DNA of 38,179 nt from an uncultured Mollicutes bacterium (GTDB lineage: Bacteria > Bacillota_I > Bacilli_A > ML615J-28 > CAG-313): positions 1-38,179 of the forward strand of contig UQAI01000008.1 in assembly GCA_900538885.1 (NCBI GenBank), read 5' to 3'. This document shows positions 1 through 10,800 of this stretch, piece by piece. Below the pieces are notes generated by a model, which was not told the DNA's origin, made no database searches, and was given only the letters and a program-made list of their open reading frames with translations. Position numbers and translations under genes: made by a program. Positions within the stretch are counted from its first letter, which is position 1, and each line of letters opens with the position of its first letter.

Positions 1-92
1 ATTTATTAATATTTTTATTAAATCACACAAAAACACAAAAAACTTTGAAGAACCGTTATTTTTTTTACTTTATATAGGAAATTTTTATTTAA

Positions 93-1373
93 CTACTTTA
101 TGGTTAGTGTCTGTGTGTTTTGGTAATTTAAGTGACGAGAATAAAAGGATTTTAATACTTTTTTCATCATCTCTAAATCTTTTGTTCCTGCAGTTTCATA
201 GGCAGAATGCATAGCGAGTTGAGCTAAACCAATGTCAACCGACGTTGCACTAAAAGTGTGTAAAAGAATGCTTCCAAGAGTACCACCACCACGCAAATCT
301 GAACGATTAGTATAGACTTGATAAGGTACATTTTCTTCATTACAAATACTCTTAAAAATACCTGCACTAACTGCATCACTAGTGTAACTTAAACCAGAAT
401 TATATTTTATTACGATTCCATTATTAAGTTTTACATTGTTAGTCGGATCACTTTTTTCAGGGTGATTTGGATGAATAGCATGAGCATTATCTGCAGATAT
501 TGTCATTGATCTATTAAATATTTCCAAGCGGTTATCATCTAATTTTAAGTCAGTTAAAACCTTGTTAATTACATCTATTAAGAAAGTTGATCCAGCACCA
601 TTATTAGAACCACTACCAACTTCTTCATTGTTGAAACCAGCCCAAACATTAATGTTTTCTGAATTATCTCCTTCTATTAAAGCTTCTAAAGATGTATAGT
701 AGCACTCTAAATTATCTAGACGTGGTCCTGATATGAACTCATTATTATAGCCAACGATTCTTGCTTCTTCTTTATTATATAAGAATAAGTCATAATCAAG
801 TACTTCCACATTACCTAATTCTTTTTCAATTAAATCATTAATCGTAGTCTCACCTAATGATAATATTGCTGACATATCAGTCTGGGCATTAATTGTGTGA
901 TTAGTATTAATCTCTCTATTTAGGTGAATAGCAAGATTAGGAATAATAACGGTTGTATCTAATGTAATATTTTTACTTATTATTTTTTCATTTTCTTTTA
1001 TTATTACTCTTCCAGCTATTCCAAGAGGACGATCCATGAAAGTAGAATAGATGGCACCACCATAAATTTCCGTGTTAAGCTTAGTATATCCATTTTGATA
1101 AATTACACCATTTGGTTTAATTTTTAACATTGGACTATCGTTATGAGAAGCAACAACTTGAATACTTGGGTTATTTAAAGTTTTACCAAGTTTAAAAGCG
1201 ATAATACTTGCATCATTTTTTATGATAAAGTAATTTTGGCCTTTCTTTAAATTCCATGGATTAATCAAATCTAATTCAATAAAGTTATTATCCAATAGGA
1301 TTTTTTTAGCTTCAGTTATTGCTTGATATGTTGTATGTGATTTGTTTAAAAATTCAATAAATCTTTTTTCCAT
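93..1373 (-). CDS. M18 family aminopeptidase
   Basis: Cytosolic di-zinc aminopeptidase that removes N-terminal residues, often acidic ones, from peptides. The 426-residue length fits the M18 (DAP/ApeB-like) family. Metal and catalytic residues expected for M18 are visible: His77-x-Asp79 in ASHNDSP, Asp220 in RLDNLE, Glu250-Glu251 in NNEEVGS, Asp295 in SADNAHA and His389 in MHSAYE. The ATG lies 2 bp after the stop of the M29 peptidase. The only purine-rich stretch, AAAGGG, is about 19 bases upstream inside that gene, so translation is probably coupled to it. It is the last gene of the uup-M29-M18 unit and ends in TAG. I see no convincing terminator hairpin in the 92 bases left before the window edge, so the unit may continue outside. 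Family assignment is firm; substrate preference is inferred. Confidence 0.93.
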   Translation of the reverse strand: MEKRFIEFLNKSHTTYQAITEAKKILLDNNFIELDLINPWNLKKGQNYFIIKNDASIIAFKLGKTLNNPSIQVVASHNDSPMLKIKPNGVIYQNGYTKLNTEIYGGAIYSTFMDRPLGIAGRVIIKENEKIISKNITLDTTVIIPNLAIHLNREINTNHTINAQTDMSAILSLGETTINDLIEKELGNVEVLDYDLFLYNKEEARIVGYNNEFISGPRLDNLECYYTSLEALIEGDNSENINVWAGFNNEEVGSGSNNGAGSTFLIDVINKVLTDLKLDDNRLEIFNRSMTISADNAHAIHPNHPEKSDPTNNVKLNNGIVIKYNSGLSYTSDAVSAGIFKSICNEENVPYQVYTNRSDLRGGGTLGSILLHTFSATSVDIGLAQLAMHSAYETAGTKDLEMMKKVLKSFYSRHLNYQNTQTLTIK

Positions 1374-1375
1374 AA

Positions 1376-2614
1376 TTATATAACAAAATTACCCTTTCTA
1401 AATATTGTTACTTTTTCTCCTGTATGAGTAGTACCAACAATTTCCATATCTCTACTACCAAACATAAAGTCAACATGAATATTAGATACATTATATCCAA
1501 ATTTCTTTAATTCTTCTTCTGTCATATTTGTTCCATTTTTAATATTCATTGAATATGCATTCCCTAAAGCTAAATGACAAGATGCATTTTCATCAAATAA
1601 AGTATTATAGAATAAAATGTTTAAATTAGATATTGGTGAATCATAACTAACTAAAGCAACTTCTCCCAAGCTTTTACTTCCTTCATCAGTTTCAAGTAAT
1701 GTCTTTAACGTTTCATATTCTTCTTTCGCTTCAAAGTCTACAACTCTACCATCTTTAAATGTTAATTTAAACTCAGGTATTACTTTACCACGAACATTAA
1801 GTGGTTTAGTACTTACAACCGTACCATTTATTTTTTGATTATGAGGCATTGTAAAATTTTCTTCGGTTGGGATATTTGGAACAAAAAAGATTCCATCACC
1901 AGATAACTCACCGCCACCTGCCCAAATATGATTTTCAACTAATTCTATATCAAGATCAGTTCCTAAACTATTTTTAAAGTGTAGTGATTTAAAATTATAA
2001 TCATTCAATATTTGATTATGTACATCTAAATTATGCATATGATTTTTCCAATTTTCCACCGCATCACTATTTGCATCTACCCTTGAAGTATAAAGTATTG
2101 CCTCTAATAATTTTTCTACTGCTTCGCCTTTATTTAATTCTGGAAACACTTTATGAGCCCATGCTTCATTAGGATATGCAATTATTGACCACTGTGATTT
2201 ACTTGCCATCATATGTTCACTATAAAATTTATATTTAGGTGCACTAGCATTTGAAGCAAGGGCAATCTTTTTAGGGTCAACATCTTTAAGCATTTCTGGG
2301 TTAGGTGAGGTAATAGAAATTACTGCTCCTTTTTCAGCTACTATATACTTTAATCTTTCAATCGTAAATTCTGGAACTTCCGTCAAACGTTCGTCAGATG
2401 CATATTCATAAAATAATTTTGATGAAAAATCATCTTGCCAATTAACCATAACACGACCTGCTCCTACTTCATACGCACGTTTAGCAATCATCTCTACTAA
2501 GTCTTTCGCAACAATTGGAGCATTTATAACTAAAAGTTGTCCTGGTTGTACATTAACACCTACCTCAACTGCGAGGTGAGCAAATTCTTTTAAAAGGGAT
2601 TCTTTATTATTCAT
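1376..2614 (-). CDS. M29 family aminopeptidase (AmpS/PepS type)
   Basis: Metal-dependent aminopeptidase of the thermophilic aminopeptidase (M29) family, acting on short peptides in the cytoplasm. The 412 residues match the usual length. The ligand set known for AmpS-type enzymes is present in order: Glu251 in PTEENF, Glu318 in LGEVAL, His347 in CHLALG, and His380/Asp382 in HVDFMFG. The N-terminal region (PGQLLVINAP) is also typical. The start codon lies inside the end of the uup-like gene (8-bp overlap). AAGGAG is placed about 10 bases before the ATG, within the upstream coding sequence. With the M18 peptidase immediately downstream, this forms a pair of peptidases for trimming imported or recycled peptides. 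The operon link is seen; the shared physiological role is inferred. Confidence 0.93.
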   Translation of the reverse strand: MNNKESLLKEFAHLAVEVGVNVQPGQLLVINAPIVAKDLVEMIAKRAYEVGAGRVMVNWQDDFSSKLFYEYASDERLTEVPEFTIERLKYIVAEKGAVISITSPNPEMLKDVDPKKIALASNASAPKYKFYSEHMMASKSQWSIIAYPNEAWAHKVFPELNKGEAVEKLLEAILYTSRVDANSDAVENWKNHMHNLDVHNQILNDYNFKSLHFKNSLGTDLDIELVENHIWAGGGELSGDGIFFVPNIPTEENFTMPHNQKINGTVVSTKPLNVRGKVIPEFKLTFKDGRVVDFEAKEEYETLKTLLETDEGSKSLGEVALVSYDSPISNLNILFYNTLFDENASCHLALGNAYSMNIKNGTNMTEEELKKFGYNVSNIHVDFMFGSRDMEIVGTTHTGEKVTIFRKGNFVI

Positions 2615-4391
2615 AATTTTTATTCTCCTTATATAATATTATTTTTTGATTAATTTCTTCTAAATATTCCCATCTATTTATTTTTTCTTCTAGTTTTTTT
2701 TCTAAGTCTTGTTTTTGATTATTTAACTTTATTATTAATTCATAGTCTGTATCAATTGTTTGAAGTTGTTGTTCGATTTCCGATATATCATTTTCAAGAT
2801 TAGAAATTGTTTCTTCAATATGGTCATATTCTTTTTTTTCTTGTGATGTAAAACGAGGAATATCTTTTTTTACTACTTGTTTGACTTTTTCTTCTTGTTT
2901 TGTAAGTTCAAAATTATTTGATTCTAGGTATTCTGTAATGCTAAACATATATTCCTTAATTTCTTTATTATCAAAAATAAGTAAGTGGTCACAAACTTTA
3001 TCTAGAAAATAACGATCGTGTGATACCACAAGTACAGCACCACTAAAGTCTTCAAGATAATCTTCTAATATTTCTATTGTATAAATATCTAAATCATTCG
3101 TTGGTTCATCAAGAAATAAAACATTAGGGTTTGTTATTAAAACCTTTAATAAACTTAGTCTTCTTTTTTCCCCACCTGATAATCTAGATACCGGCATTTG
3201 TTGCATAGTTGGGGTAAAAAAGTAATTTTCCAAAAGTTGTGATGCACTTATTTTACCTGTTTTAGTATCAATATATTCGCCATATTCTTTCAAATAATCT
3301 ATAACTTTTATATTTGAGTCCATAATTTTATCAGTTTGTTTGAAGTACCCTATATTAATAGTCTCTCCAATAATAATCTTGTCAATTTGGGCCTCTTTTG
3401 GGCTTATAATCGAATTAAATAAAGTTGTTTTACCACAACCATTATTTCCAACAATTCCCAACCTATCATACTTATTAACAATATAACTGAAGTTTTTAAC
3501 AAGTGTTTTACCATCCATTGTTAAGTCAATATTATCAAGAATAATAGTTTTCTTACCCATTCTAGATTTTTTAGATGAAAACTCCATTTCTTTAGTTGAA
3601 GCTTTAATTGAGGTTTTGATATTTTTCAAAGCATCTTCATTATTATAGAAGCGTTCAATTCTTTCTCTACTTTTTGTTGAGCGAGCTTGTGGATTCATTG
3701 CCATCCATTTTGCTTCTTTCTTTAGAATTGAAGATAGCTTTCTTTCATTTGCCTTTAGGTATTCCATTCTTTCAGTCTTTAAAGTTAAAAAGCCAGAGTA
3801 ATTTGCATCATATAAATATACTTTGCCGTTTTCTATTTCCATAATCTGAGATGTGATTCTTTCAAGAAAATAGCGATCATGAGTTACTAAAATAATTGCT
3901 TTATTATATTTTATTAAATACTTTTCTAACCAAGCAATCATCGCAATATCTAAATGATTGGTAGGCTCATCTAATATGAGCATATCAGTTTTACTAATTA
4001 GGACACTCGCAAGTTGCAATCTTTTACGTTCGCCACCAGATATTTGTCTTACTTGTTTATTATGATCCATTAGTCCTAGTTTATTTAAAATACTAGATAT
4101 TTCATAGTCATTTTCATTTTTGCTTAATCTCTTAGTTTCTTCAAAAATAGTTTTATCATCATATAATGTAACTTCTTGAGATAAATACCCCATTTTTAAA
4201 TCATTCTTTCGGTATATAACACCACTTGATGGTTCAAATTCACCAACAATTAATTTTAAGATACTACTTTTACCGGCACCATTTATACCTATTATGCCAA
4301 GTTTTGCATTATCATTAATTGTGAAACTAACATTATCAAGGATTCTTTTATCTGTATATTGTAATGAAACGTTGTTAAATGTTATTAGCAT
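2607..4391 (-). CDS. uup: ABC-F ATPase, Uup/YfmR-like ribosome-associated factor
   Basis: Tandem ATPase without membrane segments. ABC-F proteins bind the ribosomal E site and relieve stalled or difficult translation. NBD1 has Walker A GINGAGKS (35-42), signature SGGERKR (118-124) and Walker B ILDEPTNHLD (139-148). NBD2 has GNNGCGKT (315-322), LSGGEKRR (404-411) and FLDEPTNDLD (426-435). A P-site tertiary linker lies between them (about 210-280). The last ~80 residues form a charged coiled coil beginning PRFTSQEKKEY, which matches the Uup/YfmR C-terminal domain and argues against a resistance-type ABC-F. Length is 594 residues. AGGAG precedes the ATG by 5 bases. The gene starts only about 20 bp after the rpmE terminator, leaving no obvious room for its own promoter, and it overlaps the next gene by 8 bp. 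ABC-F is certain; the Uup subgroup is likely. Confidence 0.9.
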   Translation of the reverse strand: MLITFNNVSLQYTDKRILDNVSFTINDNAKLGIIGINGAGKSSILKLIVGEFEPSSGVIYRKNDLKMGYLSQEVTLYDDKTIFEETKRLSKNENDYEISSILNKLGLMDHNKQVRQISGGERKRLQLASVLISKTDMLILDEPTNHLDIAMIAWLEKYLIKYNKAIILVTHDRYFLERITSQIMEIENGKVYLYDANYSGFLTLKTERMEYLKANERKLSSILKKEAKWMAMNPQARSTKSRERIERFYNNEDALKNIKTSIKASTKEMEFSSKKSRMGKKTIILDNIDLTMDGKTLVKNFSYIVNKYDRLGIVGNNGCGKTTLFNSIISPKEAQIDKIIIGETINIGYFKQTDKIMDSNIKVIDYLKEYGEYIDTKTGKISASQLLENYFFTPTMQQMPVSRLSGGEKRRLSLLKVLITNPNVLFLDEPTNDLDIYTIEILEDYLEDFSGAVLVVSHDRYFLDKVCDHLLIFDNKEIKEYMFSITEYLESNNFELTKQEEKVKQVVKKDIPRFTSQEKKEYDHIEETISNLENDISEIEQQLQTIDTDYELIIKLNNQKQDLEKKLEEKINRWEYLEEINQKIILYKENKNYE

Positions 4392-4412
4392 ATGTACTCC
4401 TAAAAATAGTCT

Positions 4413-4452
4413 TATAAAATTAAATAGACGACACCAAGTAATTGGTGCCGTC
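4413..4452 (-). terminator. Intrinsic terminator after rpmE
   Basis: On the minus strand an 11-bp stem (GACGGCACCAA / TTGGTGTCGTC, one G-U pair; plus-strand arms 4427-4437 and 4442-4452) with a four-base loop is followed by the T-rich run TATTTAATTTTAT. It lies just after the rpmE stop and just before the uup ribosome binding site, so read-through past it would be needed to transcribe uup from the rpmE promoter. Confidence 0.8.
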
Positions 4453-4469
4453 CATGGTTTACAGTCAAT

Positions 4470-4688
4470 TTATTTGTCTTTTTTAACTGCTTGACTAGCT
4501 CTCTTGTTGAAACGGTCAATTCTACCAGCAGCTTGAACAAACTTTTGTTCGCCTGTATAGAATGGATGACATTTTGAACATGTATCAACACGAACTTCTT
4601 TTAGTGTAGAGCCAGATTCGAATTCATTTCCACATGATACACAAACCACTTTAACTTTGTGGTATTCTGGATGTATTCCTTTACGCAT
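4470..4688 (-). CDS. rpmE: 50S ribosomal protein bL31, zinc-binding (C+) form
   Basis: Large-subunit ribosomal protein that helps bridge the 50S and 30S subunits. The 72 residues begin [10 protein letters not shown], as expected for bL31. The zinc-binding pairs Cys16-x-x-Cys19 and Cys37-x-x-Cys40 (CVSC, CSKC) show that it is the C+ form. The conserved HPFYTG and GRIDRF segments follow. GGAG sits about 7 bases before the ATG. It has its own sigma-A type promoter (4748-4776), a leader hairpin (4704-4726) and a terminator (4413-4452), so it can be expressed as a single gene. uup and the two peptidase genes follow on the same strand. Confidence 0.97.
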   Translation of the reverse strand: MRKGIHPEYHKVKVVCVSCGNEFESGSTLKEVRVDTCSKCHPFYTGEQKFVQAAGRIDRFNKRASQAVKKDK

Positions 4689-4703
4689 TGTTTTCTCCTT
4701 CCG

Positions 4704-4726
4704 CCATGGATCTATCTAGTCCATAG
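4704..4726 (-). promoter_or_regulatory. Hairpin in the rpmE 5' leader, possible autoregulatory leader
   Basis: Between the rpmE promoter and its ribosome binding site the leader can fold CTATGGA (4720-4726) against TCCATGG (4704-4710) around a nine-base loop, ending a few bases before the GGAG. bL31 leaders that bind the protein and control translation are known in several phyla. Whether this hairpin belongs to such a class is inference; a single weak 7-bp stem cannot establish it. Confidence 0.3.
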
Positions 4727-4747
4727 TAAGTAATTATTTTCATATAT

Positions 4748-4776
4748 ATTATACTATAAAGCATCTAATTTTGCAA
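4748..4776 (-). promoter_or_regulatory. Sigma-A-type promoter of rpmE
   Basis: Minus-strand -35 TTGCAA (4771-4776), a 17-bp spacer and a perfect -10 TATAAT (4748-4753), located 60 bp upstream of the rpmE start codon. Confidence 0.75.
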
Positions 4777-4830
4777 TTAAAATGCATAGCACTAAAAATT
4801 ACGATTTTAATTTATCTATTTACCTATTAT

Positions 4831-4860
4831 ATAAGAAAGAAGACCAAGAAACCTTGATCT
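4831..4860 (-). terminator. Intrinsic terminator of the giant gene
   Basis: Starting 14 bases past the stop codon at 4874, the minus strand forms an 8-bp stem (AGATCAAG / CTTGGTCT, one G-U pair; plus-strand arms 4853-4860 and 4841-4848) with loop GTTT. It is followed by TCTTTCTTA. It separates the giant gene from rpmE. Confidence 0.7.
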
Positions 4861-4873
4861 CCTTTTTATATCC

Positions 4874-7800
4874 TTATTCTAGTAATGATGTAGGATCTTT
4901 CATTAGTAATACGATTTTTGATATTTGAGCATCATATTCTTCTTCACTTGCAAGTGGGAATTCTTTCTTCGCTTGTTTGTGTAGCCAAATATAATTTTTC
5001 TCAATTAAATCAACAGCTTGTTCTTCAGTGATATAGCCTCCGCTAAATGAACGCATTATAACTATAAGAGCTTTGTGAACATAACCTGCAACTGTAGGTC
5101 TCATGATTTCAGACTTAATTAATTGTCTTAAGAATGTATCTAATGCTTCATCGTTCATTTCACGCATTGCTGCTGAGATACTTGCGCCTTCACCTAATAG
5201 ACCTTTATCTCTTAATACTTTAATTGCATCAGTTAAGTCGATGATTTCTTCATCCCAGTCAGTTACTGTACCGAATGAACGTTCTGGAGTTTCGATACCT
5301 TTTTCTGCGAATACATCAGCAATAATGCCATCTTCACCATCAAAGCTTGATAAACCAAATACTTTGCTTACATTAATTAATTGTAAGAATTGACGTAATC
5401 CAACGTTATTAGAACCATTTAGTTGTGATGGGAATGCTTCAGTTGAAGAAGCATTACCGCCACGAACGTTATTGTATTCTTTTACATTTGGATAATCATT
5501 ACCTAAATTCATCGTTGTAATATCACAATTTACTTTGATGTCATATGCATTTGCACTAGCAATTAAAATTGCAAGAGTCATAAATTCTTCATCATCCCAG
5601 AAACTTTCATCATATGCTTTGTTATCATATTGATACCAGAATTCATCAGTTGTAAGTTTCTTTAGATTGAATAATGCACTGTCATCAGAGTTATTAGTTA
5701 TACTATCACCTATCATACCAAGTAGGATATTTCTCATAATAATTGAGTGACCTAGGGTAATTAGGGTTGTGCCTAATTGTTCATAATCCTTAGAAGTGAT
5801 GATATCACGATATTCAACACTTGTAACTGGATTTTGATCTGGGTCAACTACATAAGTAGTAAGTTCAACAATTATTGCACGAATACTTTCGATTTCAGCA
5901 TCAACATTACCATCATTAATTAATGACATATCAACACCAAATGAACCGTCACCAGCAGTTGGAATATAAGTAATAAACTTTTCTAACCAAGTTATTTTGT
6001 CGTTCTTAATTCCTTCGATACCATCTTTGCCGTTTAAGCCAAATAAGATATCATAAACTGTTAGTGCTTCTGATGCTTTAATCTTTCTTGCGTCAAAGTT
6101 TTCAGCACCAATAACATTAAATAATTCAAAGATTTCTTCTACTTCTTTAGCCCACTTTTCAGGTTCAATTTCATCAAAGTTAGCTACCTTTTGTTGATCT
6201 TCACTTAAATTATCATAAACTTTTTCTCTGTAAAGTTTCTTGAATAATTCGCGACCAACATGAGATTTAGAAGCGCTATCAACATAAGCAACAAACTTAG
6301 TTTGAACACTCTTAACTTTTAATGTTTCTGTTGTAACATTGTCAATATCAAATGCATCATCAGCACATACTTCAGCAAGAGCTTCAATCATTTCTACGAA
6401 TAATGCGAATTCAGCATCCCAATCAGTAACATTACTTAAGTCAATATCAGTAGTGTCAACAAATGTTAACTTATTAAGGATTGTTCTCATAACTTCTTCT
6501 TCTGAACCCTTAACAGCATTCATTGAGAATAAGTTATTTAATAATGTTCCAATATGACCACTTAAATTCTTGTAATCAATTGTATCGAAGAAGTTGATTT
6601 CAACTGCTTCATCAATTATGTTAAGAACTTTGACATAGTCAGACATTGCGTCTTCATTAGTGTAGTTAGGATCATTTAGAGCATTAATCATAAAGTTGAA
6701 TGTGTCATTAGTTGTACCTATCTTATTAATAACTTTATTCATTAATGGTTTAATGATAACTTTTAATACTTTAGAATCAACTAATTCACGTCCAGCGATT
6801 GAAGCATCTCTTAAGAAGTCGTTGCTTAATACAGAATTACTGTCTTTAAGATCTACTACTTGTAATTGTGCATCAATCTTTTGTAAGAATCTTTCTAAGT
6901 AATCAGCTTCTTGTTTGTAATCAATATTAGCATCGATTAATTCTTGTTTATCAATGTTAATTTGTAGACCACTCTTAAGAACTGCTGTTAATAATTCATC
7001 AATATGACCACCCATAATTCTACTATCTACTATTACATGAACTAACTTGCTGATAGCTTCAGTATTCTTATAGTTGAATCCATTATTTGATTCATCACGT
7101 AAATCAAGTGCATAACCCATAATATCAAAGATTTCAGGAAGTGCAACATTTACGAATTCTTCATTTGTCATACCTTCAAATAATGCAATCTTACCACAGC
7201 CTTCAGTTAATACTTGAGATGTGCCATTCATAACACTCATGAAGATTTGAGCAATAAAGTCTGATTGTAATAATTCTTTAAACAAGTTAGTTACATCATC
7301 TTCAAATGCTTGATCTTGGATTAATGCAGCATCAATATTCTTTAACTTAGAACTATACTTATTAGAGAATGTCTTAATTGCGTTTTGAATTGAACGAATT
7401 GCATTAATTTCATTTGCGTTAGATAAGATTGAATGGTTAAGTGGAATTACTCCATATACATAAGCATTCGCAACAAATCTATCGAAATATTTTTGATATT
7501 CGCCTAATGTGAAGTTACGGTATACAACATTAAATACACGGTCAGTTAAGGCTTTGTCTGTAAAGTCAATACCATTATTAGAGAATGCGCCCATAGCAAG
7601 TAATGCATATAGAGCATCTACTGTATCATCACATAGAGAAAGGATTTGGTTCTTAAATTGATTATCATATGCAGGTGCATTTGAAACTGATTTATGAGCC
7701 ACATAAGGGATTGCTATTCTACCAAGTTGAGTGTCTAGTAATGCTGCATAAATGTTAATTATTGCAGTCATTGTTTCAGTATCACCAAGCATAGAGAATT

Positions 7801-10800
7801 GCATACGACCTCTATTAGTACCTGAATATGCTTTATAGATGTCATCCATAACGTTGATAATAATATCAGCATCATAAGCAAGATCTACAGAACTTATATC
7901 AAGATCACTTAGGTCTTTATTAATTAATTCACCAACTAAGCCAACAAGATCTTGTTTCTTCATATCAAGAATTCTTAATTGTGCAAAGTATCTTACTGCA
8001 TCTTGTAAATATGGAACGCATCCATCACCTACGTGAACATTATTCAAGACTTCTTTATGAATTCCTGATTCATATAAACTACGTAAGCCAAGTGCGAATA
8101 AGTGAGTGTCACTTTCAACATCACTAGTTTCATAACCAGTAATATCTAAGTATTGTTTAATTCTTTCAGGCATTGCCTTATCAAATACTAAGTTATATAG
8201 AGGAATAACTAATTGATCAATGATTGTAGATTCATCAATTATTTCAACAATATTAACTAAGTGTTCTACATTAATTCTATTTAATGCATTTCTAATTCTT
8301 CTAGCTAATTCTTCTTTATCTTTATTTTCTAGAACTTTCTTATATGATTCTAATTCAGGTTTAACTTCTTCATAACGTTTGATACCATATTCATTAATCA
8401 TACTAATAATTTCTGTAACTACTGCTTGTAAGTAATTAATTTCATTATCATAATCAACAGCACTTAAATCAATATTAGTTGTATCAACTTGTCCTTCGTT
8501 AAGTAATGTAGTAATCATTTCAGAATAATGTCCTTCAAATAAATACATGTCATAAATATTTTGAATCATTCCGTTAATTGCACTTGATGCAGGTATTTCA
8601 GCAGATTCAAATCTTAAATATGCGAAGATATTTGCGTCTACTGCATTATGTAATAATTCAGAAATAATGATTGTATCATGAGCTAATTCAGAAATTGTTA
8701 AGCTATAAGGATCTATACAGCTAAATACGTTAGCTAAAACACCTTGTAATTTGTCCATACCTTTTTCAACTACTGCTGGTAAAATGTAAGGAACAATACT
8801 CATTTGAGCTAAATAGTCAACTGCATTTGCGATAACTGCGGCATTTTCATAAGCAAATTTAACTACTGTTTTAATATCCATAGCTTTAAGTTCATTAATA
8901 TTGCGATATGCAAAGCCAGTATCTAATATGTATGCTACTACTGCATAAGCTTGACCTAATAATTCTAAGTCATTAGCTATATCAAGAGTATCATAACTTG
9001 CACCATAAGCAATGATGCTTTCAACTTTAGTACCTAATTTTTCAATTAAAGCATTAGCATTGTACTTAATGTAATTTAGAGTACCAGCTAGACTTAAAAT
9101 TGTTTGTACTTCTGTTGCTTGATCATAATTGATATCGCCACCATCAATGATTTCACCAATACCAAGTGGAGCAGCTGTTCTAATGATTGAAGCAAGAACT
9201 GATAAATCAGCTATCATTTCTTCATTAGTTGCATCGCGATAATCAACATATTCTAATAACTCACGTTTCTCTAATTGAGGTACTGCATAAGTTATGTAAA
9301 TTTGTTTGATATTGAATTGAACAAGAGTCATTGTTGATAATAATTCAAGAATATCACTTGCACCTTTCAATACTTCTTCGTTCTTAATTGTTTGACGATA
9401 GTTGAAGTTTTCAGAGTATTTTCTAAAGTCTTGTAGTGAATTAATATTTTCAGCTTTCATTACTTCAAATACTTTAACAACTATTTCTTTTAATACTGAA
9501 GCATCTGCTCTAAATTCAACATCTGCAACATTGAATGTATCAGGTTCAATAATTACGTCACCTAATTTCTTACCATAAACGAAATCACGTAATAGTAATT
9601 CTACTAAGTCATTCATATGACCATTTAATAATTCAAGTTTCATTAGGTCATCAATAATAGCATTAACATCAGCATCTAAGCCAGCAAAGTCTAATGTTCC
9701 ATTAGCAATTGCTTTAGGATCTCTATTCATAATAGTTTCGAAAATAGACTTGAATAGTGGAACGTCGTTATTAATCTTATCAATGTCATAATTATCTAAG
9801 TCTAGAGCATCCCAATAATCAGGTGCTGCATTCTTAAGTAATGGAACAAGAACAAGAAGAATAAGTGGTCCAGTTTCTTTATAGATAGTTGTATCCATGT
9901 ATAAATCAACCATATCCATTTCTTTATCAAAGATTGATTTAATGAAGAAATACTTAATATCTAATTTAATACCATTTTCAACATCAGCTCTGTTCTTTAT
10001 AGGGAAGTCTTCACGACTTGCGATTTGTCTGAATAATTCATAAATCTTTGATAAGTTTAATCCATCACTATCTAAATCTATGTTATCACCATTAATTTGA
10101 TCGAAACCAATACTAGGGAATAAATAATCTAATCTATTTAAGATTTGTGCCATTCTTCCGTCTAAATTAAAGTAGTGTAAATTTGTTAAAATTAGTATTA
10201 TATATGATATTTCATCGTTATCAAATGGATAATCAATTTCACCATCTATTGCTTTAGCAATATGTAATGATGAAACACTTCTTAATGCTACTGAAATATT
10301 TAACAAATCACTAGATAAATATTCAAATTCAGGATAAATATTGTAAATATCCACTAAACCTTGATATTTATCAAATGCAAGATATTTTTCAGCTACAGTA
10401 AACGCTGCAAGACTAACTAGGTTATCATGTGCTATTATTTCAAGAATGTTAGCTGCTGCTAATAAGATTTCATCAAATCCATCTCTTATAGTAGACCATG
10501 AATCCTTTTGAGCAAAATTAACAAAGTCAGTGAAATCTTCAATAGTGTATAAGTCATAAACTTGTGCTACTACTACTAATTCTTTAATAATATTAACAAT
10601 TTGTTCACCTTCTTGGCTAATTATTACAGTACCATCAGAAAGGAATGCTGTATCAATCTCTAGAAGGTCACATACAAATTCAACAACTTGATTACCTTGT
10701 TCATCAAATACATTTAAGCTTGTTAATTTAGTAATTGCACTATATACAAGTGACATTTGATCATAGTTAATTACTTCACCTTTTAACCAAATCTTAACAG

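Noticed and set aside
1..92. Terminator for the M18 peptidase gene
   Set aside because: The stretch is A/T-rich but has no stem longer than a few base pairs, so no terminator can be supported inside the window.
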